Of a stretch of 64,000 nucleotides of DNA, positions 1 through 13,870 are shown piece by piece. Both the position numbers and the translations under genes were made by a program. Source of the DNA: Sinotaia quadrata. Its lineage: Eukaryota > Mollusca > Gastropoda > Architaenioglossa > Viviparidae. The notes under the pieces are model-generated. The model was not told the origin of the DNA and made no database searches. It saw nothing but the letters and a program-made list of their open reading frames with translations. Location of the stretch: NCBI GenBank assembly GCA_028829895.1, contig CM054177.1, positions 35,990,564-36,054,563 of the forward strand, given 5' to 3'. Position 1 is the stretch's first letter; every line of letters starts with the position of its first letter.

Positions 1-1409
1 TGCTACCTGCAAATAAAGACAATGTAACAGCAACCAAACATTGTCAAATCTGTTGTCGTGACTGCCGTTCATCAGTATTGTCTCTATGTTTATGACCCGG
101 ATACTACCACTCTGGATCTCCCTCTACTTCAATCATTAGGAATTATTGTACAGATAGAAAACTAGCACACACTATTAGTTGTATTTTATCAATAGGAATT
201 ATTGTACAGATAGAAAACTAGCACACACTATTAGTTGTATTTTATCAATAGGAATTATTGTACAGATAGAAAACTAGCACACCTATTTAGCAATTATATT
301 TAAAATCTAGGATAGAGTGTAAATTCCTTGAAAGTGTTATTATATATTTAGGAAACACTGTAGAAGGCAAAGAAATCTACCTTGTAGGTATTGTTATATT
401 ACACTAGCTCCTCAGCATACACAATTTCTGCACTAGGATATTCTGGTATTTGTGAGGAACCATAGCATTTGAATGTTTAAAGATAACTAGAAAAATTCAT
501 ACCAAAGTGTTACAAAATTGCAACTTGATGTCTTATCCTATACTTCAACCATTTCCACTTTCCAAATATATTTAATCTGATGCATTCCCCTCAGATCATA
601 TTGCTCTGCTTTTCTTTTTTTTGTCAGCTTTTTACACCAAAGAACAATTAAAGATTTAGTGTTAAGTATGAGGTAATATAAAGATTGCATTAATATTATC
701 AGATCAAAATGCTCATTTGTGAATTTCTACTTCCTTGAGGGTATTAGGAACATATCCCTTGTGAATATTGACATGTACATCCTTGATAGTCCTGCTCTCT
801 GAAACTCTCTGAAATGCTCATTGATTTCAAATGGACTTTTTCATTTACCTGCAACTTGTGATTTTAAGATATCTTTAGGTTCTGCAAGTCAGTAACATAC
901 TTCATCAATAGTTTGATCATGAGTGTGCAACTGTTTAAGAACTTTTATCAACCCTCAAACCATCCTGTCATATAGTAGTTCATATGATGGGAATCATAAT
1001 CTGTGAAATATCTCTTTATGCAAATAAAAATCTGCACCAATCATGTGGTCTTCCTTCATACAAATTCTTAAGAATAAATTTCAACAAGACTAATTCACTA
1101 AGAATGGTAAGGTATGATAATCATTTGCTTAACTTCTTCCTTTAATGTTGCTCATGAACTGAGTTTTCTGGTTGTTAAAATCTTCTCTGAACCACAAACA
1201 CATCAAGTAATGTTTGTTACTGCTATTGCCATTCAAGAGTATGCATTTTGAATATTGTCATATGTAATATCTGACCATCAGGATTGTAATTTTATTTTAG
1301 GGCATAATTACATGTATAATTATTTTTAAAGTTGTGTTACTCTGACTAAATAAGTTAGTTAATTTGGTTATGATCTGGTTACTATATAATTTTTTTAATC
1401 TGTTTGCAG
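1..1409 (+). other. Intron upstream of the first visible PTK7 exon
   Basis: This is read as intron because an acceptor (polypyrimidine tract then cag) ends at 1409 and the exon that follows begins inside a codon. The only structure I see is a 56 bp tandem repeat near 138-285. The rest is AT-rich unique-looking sequence with no supported exon. The upstream PTK7 exons (immunoglobulin domains, membrane segment, juxtamembrane) must lie left of the window. Confidence 0.6.
138..285. repeat. 56 bp tandem repeat, about 2.6 copies
   Basis: The unit starting aggaattattgtacagatag occurs at 138, 194 and 250, an exact 56 bp period. The first two copies are identical over nearly all their length; the third diverges after about 35 bases. 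This is a short recent tandem duplication in an intron. Confidence 0.95.
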
Positions 1410-1642
1410 GAAAAGGATGCTATGGAGATGTTTTCCTTGCTCAGGCATGCTCTTTACGTGCTGGAAAGCAAGACACATTAGTAATGGTCAAATCACTTTT
1501 GACTAAAGGGGAACGAGAAGTGCATGAGTTTTATGCTGAAATAGAAATGTTTTCTCACATTGAACATCCAAATGTTGTACAACTTGTGGGTGTCTGTCGT
1601 GAAATGGAGCCTCACTTTCTCATCACTGAATATTGTGACTGG
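1410..1642 (+). CDS. PTK7: PTK7/off-track pseudokinase exon: kinase N-lobe
   Basis: The exon encodes about 78 residues of the N-lobe of the tyrosine kinase-like domain of PTK7 (CCK4, off-track), a single-pass receptor in Wnt/planar polarity signalling. It shows a glycine-rich loop (GKGCYGDV), a beta-3 lysine in LVMVKSL, an alpha-C glutamate in AEIEMF, and the HPNVVQLVGVCRE and EPHFLITEYCDW segments. These resemble the PTK7 family more than catalytic RTKs, notably in the CRE-EPH and EYxDxGDLKQFL stretches. The acceptor is tttgcag/g at 1409 and the donor is gg/gtaagt at 1643. The first two bases finish a codon begun in the previous exon (the G of the loop), and the exon ends on a full codon (phase 0). 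It joins in frame to 17173. Lysine and glutamate are retained although later catalytic motifs are lost, as usual in PTK7. Family assignment is confident; catalytic inactivity is inferred from the motifs. Confidence 0.93.
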
Positions 1643-2120
1643 GTAAGTTGATAACTGGCATAAAATTTCAAGAATGTGTTTCTAATGAATCATAAATCAA
1701 CATCAGATCAGTTATAAGGAAGTTAAGGAATAAAATTATGTTTGTTTGTTTTTTAACAATTATCACAGATTATGAAGATAGTAATGATACTTTCCAGATT
1801 TTCTAGAAATATATTTTGTTTTGTTTTGTTTTATTAATGCCTATTACTTTTATGTAAGTAGTATGTGATTTCATATACTGCAGATTCATACTATATTGTG
1901 ACTGAATGTTCTTTTTTAATTTATGAATCACTTATGAAATAAATATTACTTTTAGATTCAATTGATCACTTTTATATTCCTCCCAATGAACATTATCATG
2001 AAGAAAATGAAAAGACATAACTGTCAACCCCTTTAACTGGATGTCCTTATCTTATATAAAAGAGTTTCTCAGCTGTATTTTCTTATCTTACTCCTCATCA
2101 AGGGAAAAATTTCACAAAAA

Positions 2121-2152
<32 letters not shown>

Positions 2153-2168
2153 TGCGTGCATGCATGTG
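2121..2168. repeat. (TG)n/(TGCG)n microsatellite
   Basis: A run of tg dinucleotides passes into tgcg tetranucleotides and ends in tgca. Compound simple repeat in an intron. Confidence 0.97.
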
Positions 2169-4379
2169 TTTTTTGTACATTACAAGAATTCTAAAACTGC
2201 GCTAGTACCACAGCTGTAAACACACTGATAGAACAAAGGTTTCCTTTCTAATATAATAGTTGTATGCCTTTCACACAAGAATAAATCAACCAAAAAAACA
2301 TTTATTTAGAAGGAGTTTGAACTATTTAACATATTTGCATTTAAAGATTTGTAAAAATAAACAGAAAATTAATTAATGATTTTAAATATGTTGATTTATT
2401 ATATCTACTTACGTTTTGCTAAATAGGCATATTCTAAAGAGCTTAGTTGTACTTTTTCTGAATTCAGCACTAGGCAAATTATCTTCATAAATTATTTAAT
2501 GTAACATTCATGTACATATATATAATATTTTAATTAATTCTAAGTGATTCATGAAAAATAATTTAAATTGTATTATGTAATCTGTGAATAGCATAAATGC
2601 TAATAAATTGACTGACAATTTATTAGCCATAAAAGTGATTTTTCACATAGATCCAACAAACCTATCATGGGCCTAAATATCAGAATCCAAAAACATCATT
2701 TTTCTTTAACTTCACATGCCAGGCAATGCTAGTGCTTGCAGTTGTGATTAGTGACCAGGCAGCTTCATTGGCAATCCCATTAAAGGTCATTCAGTCCTCT
2801 GCAGTAGGACTGTGTCCTGTGTGGGAGGCCATTGATAATTATTATTGATGAGTGCTGTAGGGCATGGAGAGGAGGTTGGTAGGCTCATGAAGTCAGCCTC
2901 TAACTTCTGAATTATGGACATGTAAAATTTCTTGTTGTTAATAATATTAATTCAAAACAATTTACAACTTTTATTTAAATTAAATTTATCATGCCCACTT
3001 TTAGAAAAATGTCTCCAGTTATCTTATTTAAATTTATTATGTTTGCTATATGAGTTTTTAAAATTTATGAAAAGGAAGAAGGAGATTAACTTTAAGGTAA
3101 GCTAAACTTTAGTACCTGGTTTTTTTTCAAGAAAGGTTGGTGAACATTTCTTTTTTATTTTGATATAGAGTGAAAAACTACTCATTCACATACCACATAC
3201 TATATACCATACTTCGCTAATATTTTGAAGCGTAGAAATTTATGATAAGACTTAATGCCCTACTTGAATAAGGTCAAACAAAAACAAGTAGGATTTTTTT
3301 TAAAAGGAAAAAATTGAAGTTTCCTCTTCCCACACTACTGACTTGCATTACAGTTGATATCCTTTGTGGTAGTGGTGGTGGTGGTGGGGAACAAATAAAA
3401 TGATTCAAAATAAACAGATCCACAGAAAAATATTCTCTGCTCAAAAGAGCATTGACAATTATTATTGGATTATTATATCTACAACATAGATGATGCTAAC
3501 CTACTGTGAGCTGTAGGTTGAGAAAAGCTGATGTAAACAGTTCTGTACTTTGATACTTCAGTTCAAGTGGTTTTTTTTTTGCTTGTATTTGCTAATTCTA
3601 ACTTTGTGACTAACAGTCAGTAGTAAGTTGTAAATCAGTATATTAACTGACTTGTCATACTGTACCAGTGGTCACAGTTCTTTCCCTTGACCACTTCATG
3701 GACTGGACTTGTGCACTGGCAAATGTCAACTCACAGTGTCAAGCATGCACAGTTTATATCACGAGCTACCAGTTCACACACTCTAAATCAGTGCTGTCCA
3801 ACCTGTGACCCGCCGGAGCTCTCACAATGTTTAAAACAATTTCATTTACACAAACTTTTGTCATAAAACTTAAACATTTTATTTAATTTCTTCAATTTTT
3901 TCAATAATTACTGCACTAATTCTAAGTTTATTTGAATTTAAGTGTCAATTTTAAATAATGCACAAAATAATAGTTTCGTAAAAATTCTAAAAGTATTTCA
4001 ATGACCTTACTTACTTGCTAAGATTCACTACCAGAAGCAGATGTTCTGTTGTCAACAGGCTGTGCAGACATCATTGTTATTGAGTTCAGTTATGTGGTAC
4101 TTTCACCTAACTGCAACTTCTCAGTTTAGCTGGGTTTACCTAGCTTTCGCCTTGTATCTTATGCCATCAGTTTCCATAGGTGTCTACCAATGGCTTTTTG
4201 CTGTAGTGGTGGTTTTTGTTTTTACTGGTTGTTTGGTCCATAGTGCTGCTTGTATGTGTCAAAGAGCCACCATAGGAATTCATGTGGTGGCAAACCATCA
4301 TGTTGTTGATGTAATCAGAGATTGTCCCTTGTCATGTTATAGTGTGTTCTTGTGTCATTGATGGCTGCAGACCTAAGTT

Positions 4380-6000
4380 GTAGCATTTTGGTGTAGCATA
4401 AAGGTCTCTGACTTTTCTTTTTAGTAGTGCAGGTGTCTGTAGTGGTGACTTTTTGTTTTTGTTGTGTTTAGCTTGTTTTTTTCACTGTTTTCAATTTTTA
4501 TCTCTTGTTGTATTTGTTTCTGATCTGTTTGCATGTTTAGAGTTTTAGAATGGAAGTATTTCTCTGTTGCCTTTTCTGATGAGCCTGTTTGCAGAGACTT
4601 GTTCTTGGTGTTGATTTTGATTGCCTCTTTCTTTGTAACTTTATGTTGTAGTGAATTTGTGTCTTTTCTTGATGAGCATGGCTTGAGCTGATGAATCTGG
4701 TGCTGTTTGCATTGCAGCCGACTTGTGTGGTGCTTTTTCTGAGTATCAGTGGAGTGTAGTGGCATTGGTTCTTCTGGTTTTTTGTGTGCATTGTCATGGT
4801 GTGGATGTCTTTCTTCATTGTGTTGGTGGCTGAGTCATGATAGACAGCTGAGATAGGCGTCATTGTTGGTTGGTGTTGTGGTGGTTGAGTTGTTTGAATT
4901 TGCAGTAGGTAATCAGTTCATAGACTGAAACTTTTGGTTCTACAGAAGCTGAAGATATTTTTAGACATTCATGAAGCTCCAAGGCTGTCATGAAGCAGTC
5001 TTTATTTGAAATGGATGAGCTGATTTTGTTGCAGTTGAAGCACTTGGATCTAGTGCAGTGATACAGATGTTCAAAAGCAGAATTATTCATTTTATTCTTT
5101 TGTTGCTGCTGTGGCATGTTATGCTTAGTAGCCCTAAAAAAGGACTGATTTTTCCACTCTCTGTAGTGATCTACCACACTGCTCACTCTTGCTTGTTTGT
5201 TTTCTTTTCTTTTCATGGCAGTGCCTGGAAACCATTAATTACTACAGAGGATGTGAGCATATGTGGGGATGTACTATACCAAGCCCAGGCTAGTACCACA
5301 CCTGTTCTGTACCAAGTGGGTACATATGCCCAAGATGTTCAACCCCATGTCATTTTCACTGGTAGTCTTTGTTCCTATCTTGCCTCTGGTTATTTTTCTG
5401 TAATGTCTCCATGTTGGTGATGGAGGGGGTGTATATAGAACTCCAGCATGAAAAATAACATTGGCAATTTGACAGTTGTAGTACCCTTGCTGATGTTGGT
5501 AGTAGTAATTGTTGTTATACCACTGCTGCCATCTGTAGCTCATGCTCCTGAATGAGGAGAGTGCTGCCTTTGTTGTGGTTTGTGATGTTGAGGCAGTTGT
5601 TGTGTTTGATATTGTTGGTGCTGTTTTTTAAACTTGTGGTGAGTACCATCTTTTCTTTTTTCCTTGGTTGGGTTGATTGGACTTTTGGTGATAATTCTGG
5701 CTAAGACTGGGAAAGGGGGCAGATGGGTAACAATACAGGGAACTGTTGATAAACTGTCCAGAAATTTAACCATCACCCTGTTGTTCTTTACTCAGCTGGG
5801 TGTACTGTCTGCATCTCTGCCCTGTGATCACAATTTTTCCCATTGGCTTCTTTCCTTGCAGGAGCCACAGTAGACTTTTCATCCTTATATGTTTCTCAGT
5901 CTTGGATGACTCCTGCAAGGACTTCCTTCCTCTGGCATTCAGGGAGGGCTGGTGGTGTGTTGCCATTGTCTTGGATGTGATGGTGGTGCTTTGAGGCAGC
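4380..6000 (-). repeat. Family A interspersed repeat, minus-oriented copy
   Basis: The complement reads as an AC-rich sequence with CAACAA/CCACCA runs and shares landmarks with the copies at 8.3, 29, 31 and 32 kb. The clearest is at 5275-5345, the complement of the gaacatcctgggcac ... agcctgggctctgtaag block. A peptide with a KSLLWLLQ core (minus, about 5850-5880) recurs as KSLLRLLR in the minus copy near 32.6 kb. Open fragments on the minus strand (4421-4765, 4860-5216, 5766-6002) are short and interrupted, and one has a Cys-rich CTRSKCFNCNK stretch. I cannot assign it to a known transposon class. The boundaries are approximate. Confidence 0.6.
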
Positions 6001-6548
6001 AACTGCTCTTCTTGAATTTTTTTTGTTTTTGAATTTTGAATTTTTTATTCTTAAAAAAATATATTAATATTCCATTTCAGATAGCTCTCAGGGTTAAAGG
6101 TGATATTCTTATATGTTTAGTAAAGATGCATAAGGTAAACAATCAACAAAGAATTTGATAATCAGCTTCTGATAACCATAAATCTCTCTACACAGCAAAT
6201 AACATTAGTATTAGGCTTCCCTTGCTGAACACATGAAAACAGATAACCTAGTAACTAATGTAGAAGACTAGTTAAGTTTTTGTGTAGAGGTTTTGCCCAC
6301 CATTTATAGTACTTTGTTTTCACACATATTGCTGTGGTGAAAATTGGGTCACTGATCGCTCGCTTGCTTTGTTTAAACCACATGGTAAATGTGTGTTATA
6401 TGATGTGTTAGAGTTTGTGTTTTTATTGTTATATAGTATTTTAGGCCTGAAACTGAGCAATACTGTAAGATTAACAGAGAATAGAATGGAATGGAGGAAA
6501 CTGGTTGTTGGGTCATCAGTGGTGCCCCAATGGTCGACAAGACTAAAG

Positions 6549-6664
<116 letters not shown>

Positions 6665-7199
6665 TTAACTGAAGTAGACATTTTATATTTAGATAGAAAA
6701 TAGTTTATATCTGTGTATTTGTGCTACTTTATATTATTTTCTTTGTGGTTTTATGATTTATTCATGTGAGAATGGTTTTCCCATAGGATACCAATATAGT
6801 TTATTTTATTCTGTACTTTATCTTTCATTAGGAAAGAGTTGTATTTTAAAAGTAATTAATGTAGTTTCCTTAGATAGTTTATTATCATTTAACTCTTAGG
6901 GATTTAGAAGTAAATTATATATAAACAAAAAGCAGAAAACACCTAAAATGGAAATAACCCTGTTTGCAGTGAGAGGAGGCTCTAGAATATTAGAGTCTTT
7001 CTTTGTAGCCCACGTTGATGGTAAATAGGCATGACTAGTGTGTTTCCTTGGTATAATATGCTTGCAGAGAAAAGCAAATGTTTCACAGCTCCCTCACTCA
7101 GAGTGACAGGATGTAGCTTACCTATTCTCCAACCTTTTTTTAATCCAGTGGATTGCTGGGTTTAAAATCTGCAATGGACAAAAGAATTACCAGAGTTTC

Positions 7200-8700
7200 A
7201 GCTCCTATGCCCTTTTTATGGCAGGAGGCTCAGAAACTAGACAAAGAAGATGAGGAAGAAGAGAAAGAAGATGATGAAAAAAGAGGGAGAAAAAGCGCAC
7301 TACAAAATTGAAGATTACTAGAGATTTTAGATTAAAAGTGTAAGTGAAGACAGGGTCAAAAAAAATGAAACCATTATTCCCCTGAATAACTTGGGCAATA
7401 AAGAACTGGACTGACCATTCAGTCATCTAGTCTGGACATTCTTCAGAAATGTGGCAAATGAAGAGCTCACCGAAAACAAAGATTGTGCAGTAGATCAAAT
7501 TATTGAATTAAGCTTGCCCCTCAAAACCTGTCATGGCACATAAGCCATCTTCAACAATATGAAAGACTTAGACAACAACTGCCCAAACCAGAGAGGTGAA
7601 ATCTAACACAACCATCATATGGAAAATTTCACCGAAAATGAAAGTCAACTCCACCCAGACTCCTAACCAATAAAGAAAACAGGCACCAACAATTGTGACA
7701 GAAGAAAAAAATCATGACATCAGCTACTGTGACTAATGACAAAAAAATCCCAGACAACAACCACAATTAAGAAGGAGGAAAAAAGAAACAACATAAAATA
7801 GCCAACACCCATATGAAAAAAGCAAGACAAAGGGAAAAAATCTTACAACTAAACTAGACTGTATCAAGAAAGCTGACACAACCTAAATCGAGGCCACCCT
7901 CGACGAATACGCAATGATGCCTGAGGCCCCACCCATCTCACCTTGCCTGAGTCACCAAGAACAACAATAACAATGACAACAACAACAGAACCACCACCAT
8001 CAGACAAACATTTGACAGATACAAGAACTTCATGAAAGGAGGAGGAAGAGAAACAGACTGCCTCCACAAATCAGGCAAGACACAAATTAACAGTACCAGC
8101 ACAGAAAACACCAGGAGAAACAACATCTACCACCACCACCAGTGCCAACAACAATGGCAGCACAGAAAGCAGCAGTATTTGCAGTTATGATTTTTTTAAT
8201 CATCTAATTACAAACATGATCCAACCACTACTAGACCACCTTTACTGGTTGCCAGCACCTATCTATGCTCATCCCAACGAATACTGGGGACAGTGATGAC
8301 AACATCACTAAGGAAGAGAGAGGGTTAAACATACCAAGCATATATACACATTAGGTGCAGACTTGGTGTGCTACTAATCTGGGTTCTGTAAGACACACAC
8401 CCCTTCTCCCCTCCAACATCGGGGACAGTGACAGCAGTAACACCAATGACAACACCAACCACCAAAGATATTAGCCCATGGAATACCGGGCTAAAGGATG
8501 CCTCTACCAGTCAGACATGAGTACAATGGACAACAGACCACCATTCATTATCACCACTCTACTACTTTCTTGTGTACTTCACTCCACACTGTCTTTCTTC
8601 AGCTTTAACTCTATCAACAGCAACACGCTTCATGCCAAGCAGCAAAATCAGTGGAAGCCTGAAGCTGCTATCATCTTAATTACTGAGTGACCAAAGAGAA
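7200..8700 (+). repeat. Family A interspersed repeat, plus-oriented copy
   Basis: The segment is AC-rich, with CAACAA and CCACCACCA runs, and carries the family landmark at about 8322-8410 (agggttaaacatacc ... cttggtgtgctac ... ctgggttctgtaagaca). It also has a degenerate form of the 'SPWxxGLK' peptide near 8470-8500. The upstream part encodes broken peptide fragments related to the other copies. There is no intact reading frame. Ends are approximate; the left side (7200-7440) is assigned loosely. Confidence 0.6.
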
Positions 8701-10249
8701 AATTATGTAGCACAAGAGGAGAGAATGAACTGGCGGTCAAATATGCAGTTGTGTCGCCATGAAATAAAGTCTCTCATGTAAACACTATTGTGTGGCTGTC
8801 GTGAAGCATGTGTAGTGTCCATTAATCACATTAGAAAATGTCAGGCATGAATTAAATTTTTAAAAATATATATATATTCTCTGGTAATGAGAAACAATGT
8901 AAAAGGAATATTGATAGTATTTAAATTGTTGTCTTTACATACACTCTAAAAGTACTAGTTCACTTATATGTTACATATATAAAAATAATTTCTAATTCAC
9001 ACAAGTTATTAGTTAGCACTTAAATGATTATTTTGTAGATATCTCAGTTCTACATACAGTGTTAATCTTTCATTCACAGTAAAATGCTATGACAACCAGT
9101 ATAGTAAACAGCCATTGGTTCGATACTTTATTTGTCTGGTTTATAATATTAAAGAAAGCAATTTTTTAAATTTTATACTGAACTATTCTATGATGTATAT
9201 AGATTGCATCCTTCATTTAGAAAGATTTTTGTTTTAATATTTTATTTAAAGACTTAAATTCTCAAGCAAATCTTCTTCTTGGTAATTCTTTGATAGTGTT
9301 TACTAGATGAGGATTAAATCAAATTTATTTACTCATACATTCACGTGACAATTTACTATGGGGTGATCAATGCAGTAAGAAGAACATTTTCTATTCAATT
9401 TATTCTTATTTAAACAACTGGCGCAAGATATAGTTGCATAATTTGGCTCAATTACAACTTTCTCAGTTAGCATGGGAAGTAATCATGACCATTTGTGGCT
9501 ATTTATATAACAGTCGGCTGCTATACTTTCAGACTTTTCCACTTTCTCCAAATAAAGCAAATAGGTTGAGCTTGAAGTAAGTAAGCTTACAAAAGGCAAC
9601 ACTTGCAAAGTGGAATACCTATGCATAGAATATGTTACGTTTCAGTTTTGTTCAAACTTGAGCAGATTAAGGTGGGGCTTAATTACTTAGTCTAGATTTA
9701 GAGTAGTTTTTGATACTCTGCTTGGTTTTCACTCTGTGACTCTGAATACATGCCTCTTGGTCATCTTCAAAGGCATCTGTCTCTGTCACTAGCTTTGAAT
9801 TGCACATTAGACAGCGAGCCAGTTGTAGACCTACAGAAGGCAACAGTCTTATTATTTTACAAAGTGACCATATTTGGTTGCTTGTTTAGATTGGTCTACT
9901 GCAATTGAGCAGGTGAATTCGCAGCTAGTAAAAAATAACTATATTAGTAAATACAAATTACATTATATGGGGGAGAGGAGAGTAAATGCTCCAATATTTT
10001 CATAATATTGAATTAAATAGAATGCTTGCACTGCATCTATATTAATTCTCTACTCAATTCATTTTAGCAATTTAAGTACAATGGCAACAGTTGATGAGTA
10101 TCATGATGGCATCATTCAGTATTCTCATACAATTTTTCAGCATTATACATTACACAAGTGAGACAGATGTGTATGATTTTGGACTAACCCCATATCTAAA
10201 TCTTTATTTTCCTGAATAACAAATAACAAAAGATATTCAAGATTCAGAC

Positions 10250-11600
10250 GACATTAAGTCTCCTAATACTATGCTATTTGTCTAACACACGAAGTGTTCG
10301 AATAGATTGCAGATAGAGTTTATTTAGTTCAAGTACACCAGTCCTTGCACTTAGCTGGTTATCCAAATAGCAACGATAAATGAAGCACGTAGTCCCCAAC
10401 GAAATTCCTGTTGGATTACAGGACTCAACGGCCTAGTTATCACCAACTTGGTTGAAAGTCTTTCATTAATTACACCCCTCTTCTGAATTGCATCAGGAGT
10501 TCAGACTCAGCCAATTGCTAGACACCAACCGAAGCAATATACAGGCCGGTTCACTGACGGTGAATTTTACGACGATGAAGAAAGACCAAGACGTCAGACG
10601 GAATACGTCAAAGACCAAGATCGAGAGACCAAGAAACCCGCTCTGGAAATAAATGAATTCCTATGAGCAATAGTTCTCATGGTTTCACAATCCAATACAT
10701 GTGGTTGACAATAGCATAGCTTATTCCTCCACCATTTTAGTATCTTTACATTAATATTTAAATATATAATAAAAGATACAATGCGGTCATGCATGTGTGA
10801 TTTTACCATTAACGTACGCATGAGACGTATGAATTTCAAGAAAGCATTACATTTTACAAATGAAATTCAATAAGAAGAAAATCAAAAATACAATTTAAAA
10901 TCATGCATATGCGCTTTACAATTTACAACAATATAATACACTCAAAATGAATTTAAATTGTTAACAAGAAATTTACAAAAACGTTGCACAGAGGTTCTGT
11001 GATACAATTCAGTTATTTTTAGTTAACAAAATTATTGTTTCTCAATTTAACAATTAATTTAAAGGATGTAACATTTCAACTTAGCCACACTTTTATCAAG
11101 CCACGTGTTTTGGAGAAAATTGCAATAATACAACTCCTGTAACAATAAAATGCATAAATTCACACAACAATAACTTAAATGGAAATACAAACAATATTTT
11201 AAGAAATCGATGTGTTACCTTGTTCTATACAACAATATGATCAGCAGCGGGCCCTCGCATGATTCACAGAATTTCAGATGACTTAGACGCTCGCATTGGT
11301 CTGTCTTTCCTCGTGAATGCGGGTCTATAGCGCGATCAGAGTATTTAAAGGAATATACGAATTTATGGCGCAAATTATTAGTCACGTGATAACACTTGGT
11401 TCGACCTACAATCGGCCATTGTCTTAAATGTTACATAACTAGAGTGAGTTCTCTCTCTCCCTATGATAAGGCGTGTGTATCAGAGCATGACGATTACATC
11501 ACTCTTACAAAGAACTGCATCCAAGCAAGAAAAATAACGAATTTAAACGAAAGCGGGTTAAGAGGTCAAGTATAATTTGTCTTGACTCTGTTTTATTTTA
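10250..11600. repeat. Family B non-coding repeat, longer copy
   Basis: This block is CpG-richer than its surroundings (many acga, gtcg and acgt sites at 10260-10620 and 11220-11540), as expected for a younger insertion. Its right part shares ordered landmarks with 53530-53925: a tttcctc-gaatgc-ggtc segment (11305), an aactagagtgagttctc segment, and a terminal gaggtcaagtataatttg-cttgactc segment (11561-11590). No coding frame is convincing. Class is unknown and the left boundary is a guess. Confidence 0.5.
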
Positions 11601-12429
11601 TTCTAAACCCAGTTTTGTAATAGTTTCACTTCATAAGAAAGACATTGAAAAGTTTGTGAAATGGCAATAAAAATCATTCAGTTTGGAAACATTTCTATGA
11701 ACAATATGGGGTCAATCAGCACAAGGTAATTTGTGTGAAAGAGTCTTAGAAACAGCTGGTGGTGGTTCAACCAAAGGATTTCATGTACATCTTAAGCTAA
11801 TACACAAGATAAATGTATTAAAGTGAAAAGAGAGACACTCAGTCAGAATGAAGAGCATGTTCAAAGTAAAATTAGAAGTGACAGTGAAGGATCTTTCTGA
11901 CCTAAAGAGAAGATAACAAACTATTTCCTCTCTAAGACCTTGCTGCAGTTTTTCTAGAATCAAATCTACTAATACAGTTAGAGAATTGGTTCTGGACTAC
12001 AGTCAGCTTGCATATAAAAAAATTAGTGATTGCGAATATTGAAAAAAAGAAAAGTATGCAATTTTTGTTGTTGACATTTTATGAGTACACTCACAAAGGA
12101 ACTGAAGATATATAATATTAATATTCACTTGTTCAGAGTGTGAACAGATTTGGGAATTGTTGTAATCTGAGAATAAATTGCCCATGAAAGTGTGCATCAA
12201 CCTATTTTTATAAATTCTTGTCTTTTGAAGCATACAAAAGGCCAATCCCAGGATTGGAAAAAACTAAACCCCCAAATCCCAGGATTTAAAATCATTGTTG
12301 GGATTATATTCTCTAGACAAGAGGAGGTTTTTGTTTGCATTTTACAACCCTCACACTGCTTCTGCTTATGATAATGCACCATTATCTATCAATTTGCAAA
12401 TACTCACAGAGATATATTTCATTCACCAA

Positions 12430-13210
12430 TTCAAGTAAATTTAAAGAGATCTTTATTTTCTTTAAAAGAAAATTATCAGTTTAGACTAACCTCTTATGAA
12501 ACTGTTAGGGTGTATGATTTTGTGGCAGGAAAGTTTATGCTAAGTGTATGTGTGTTTGTGTGAGTGTGTGGTTGGTTAGTTGGTGGTGGTGGTTGATTTA
12601 CTACCATCCCACTGTTCTACTACTGGGGTTGCAGCACAAAGGCATGGATATGTTTTATCCAAACATTGGGATAAATTAAGAGATATGTTATTTTTTCCCC
12701 AATGGATCTACATTGAACTGATTCCTGTGCCATTTCTGGTTAGAATATTAGATCACAACAATGATTCAAGATAAAATGAAAGAGATATGCATGTATTATT
12801 TTGTTTTCAAAGAGTTGTCATTTAGACTGACTTCTTATTAAAACTTTTATAATTTAGGATAAACTCTACAGATTTGTTTTGTTACTCAACTGATCTTCAC
12901 TGGACTGGTGCAGTCTGTCTGTCTGTGTGTCTGTTTGCAGCTATATTTTAAGACATATTCAAAGATACATATGTGTATTATTTCATTTTCATAAAATCTC
13001 ACTTTGACTTCTGATTGAAACTGTTATAATTTAGGTGATTGCAGCTCTTTTTATCTTTTCATCAACTGATTTGCACTGATGTGACCCTATGCTATCTTTC
13101 TGTCTGTTGTTTTATAACAGATAAATGGGAACATGCTTTGTCTAATGCTTCAAGATAAATTGAAAGAGATCTGCTATTTTGTTTTCAGAAAATTAGATAA
13201 GTTTTATCCT
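12430..13210. repeat. Degenerate tandem repeat, unit about 180-190 bp
   Basis: Similar blocks recur near 12440, 12775, 12955 and 13140. Each has a 'ttcaagataaaatgaaagagat' or related phrase, then 'tattttgttttca', then 'gacttcttattgaaactgttataatttagg'. CTGTCTGTCTGT and GTGTGTGT tracts sit between them. The copies are well diverged. Confidence 0.6.
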
Positions 13211-13479
13211 TTATCCATTTTCACTGATCCAGTACCAGATAATATGCTTGGATCAGATTTGGGTATGTTTCCAGTTCATTTTCTTTAGAAAGAAAAGCAT
13301 ACCTACCCATAACACCTTCTTTTCAAGTTTAGTTAATAACTTTTAATTTTTTAAACCAGTCTTTTTGGATTAATATAACTGTACTTATTAAAAGTGTGTT
13401 CTTAAAAAGTAGTGCTTTTAACTTGTATTAGTATAATCCTTCATTTTTCACAGTAATGCAAAATTAACCTGATGGGTGA

Positions 13480-13870
13480 TCCATCATGAGGAATAAATTA
13501 CTGCAGATGGGTTCATCCCAGTATAATCAGACAGCAAATGCAGACATTTAATAAATAGTATTTATTAGCTAAGTGCAGTCAAATTAATAAAAGAAAATAC
13601 TAGAAGTTATATTCACAATAAAACATTATTGAAACAGAAAGTCACAATCATACAAAGTTAGGATTTCAAATAGGAAAATATTGCATTCAGACAAAGAAAG
13701 TATAAAGATTTCACAAAATAATTTACAGAAAATGAAAGAGACAAAGAAATACTCTCTCACACATTAAAGAATAATTTAACAAAATATTTCTGACAATGCA
13801 ATAAATTTACAACTGTGAAATAATAAAATATTTGCTCTTACCTCAACATGGCAGTGAAAAATGGCACAGC
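13480..13870. other. A-rich non-coding block of repeat-like texture
   Basis: The block begins with a near-palindromic tttaataaatagtatttatt tract (13547-13567) followed by a strand-biased A-rich stretch of short aataaaa/acaaagaaa phrases. Similar texture is seen near 10.85-11.2, 46.3-46.5 and 61.0-61.6 kb. No coding frame. Possibly a repeat in minus orientation; not proven. Confidence 0.25.

Noticed and set aside
3787..3830. agtgctgtccaacctgtgacccgcc resembling a hAT terminus
   Set aside because: No partner terminus within the intron could be found by eye.
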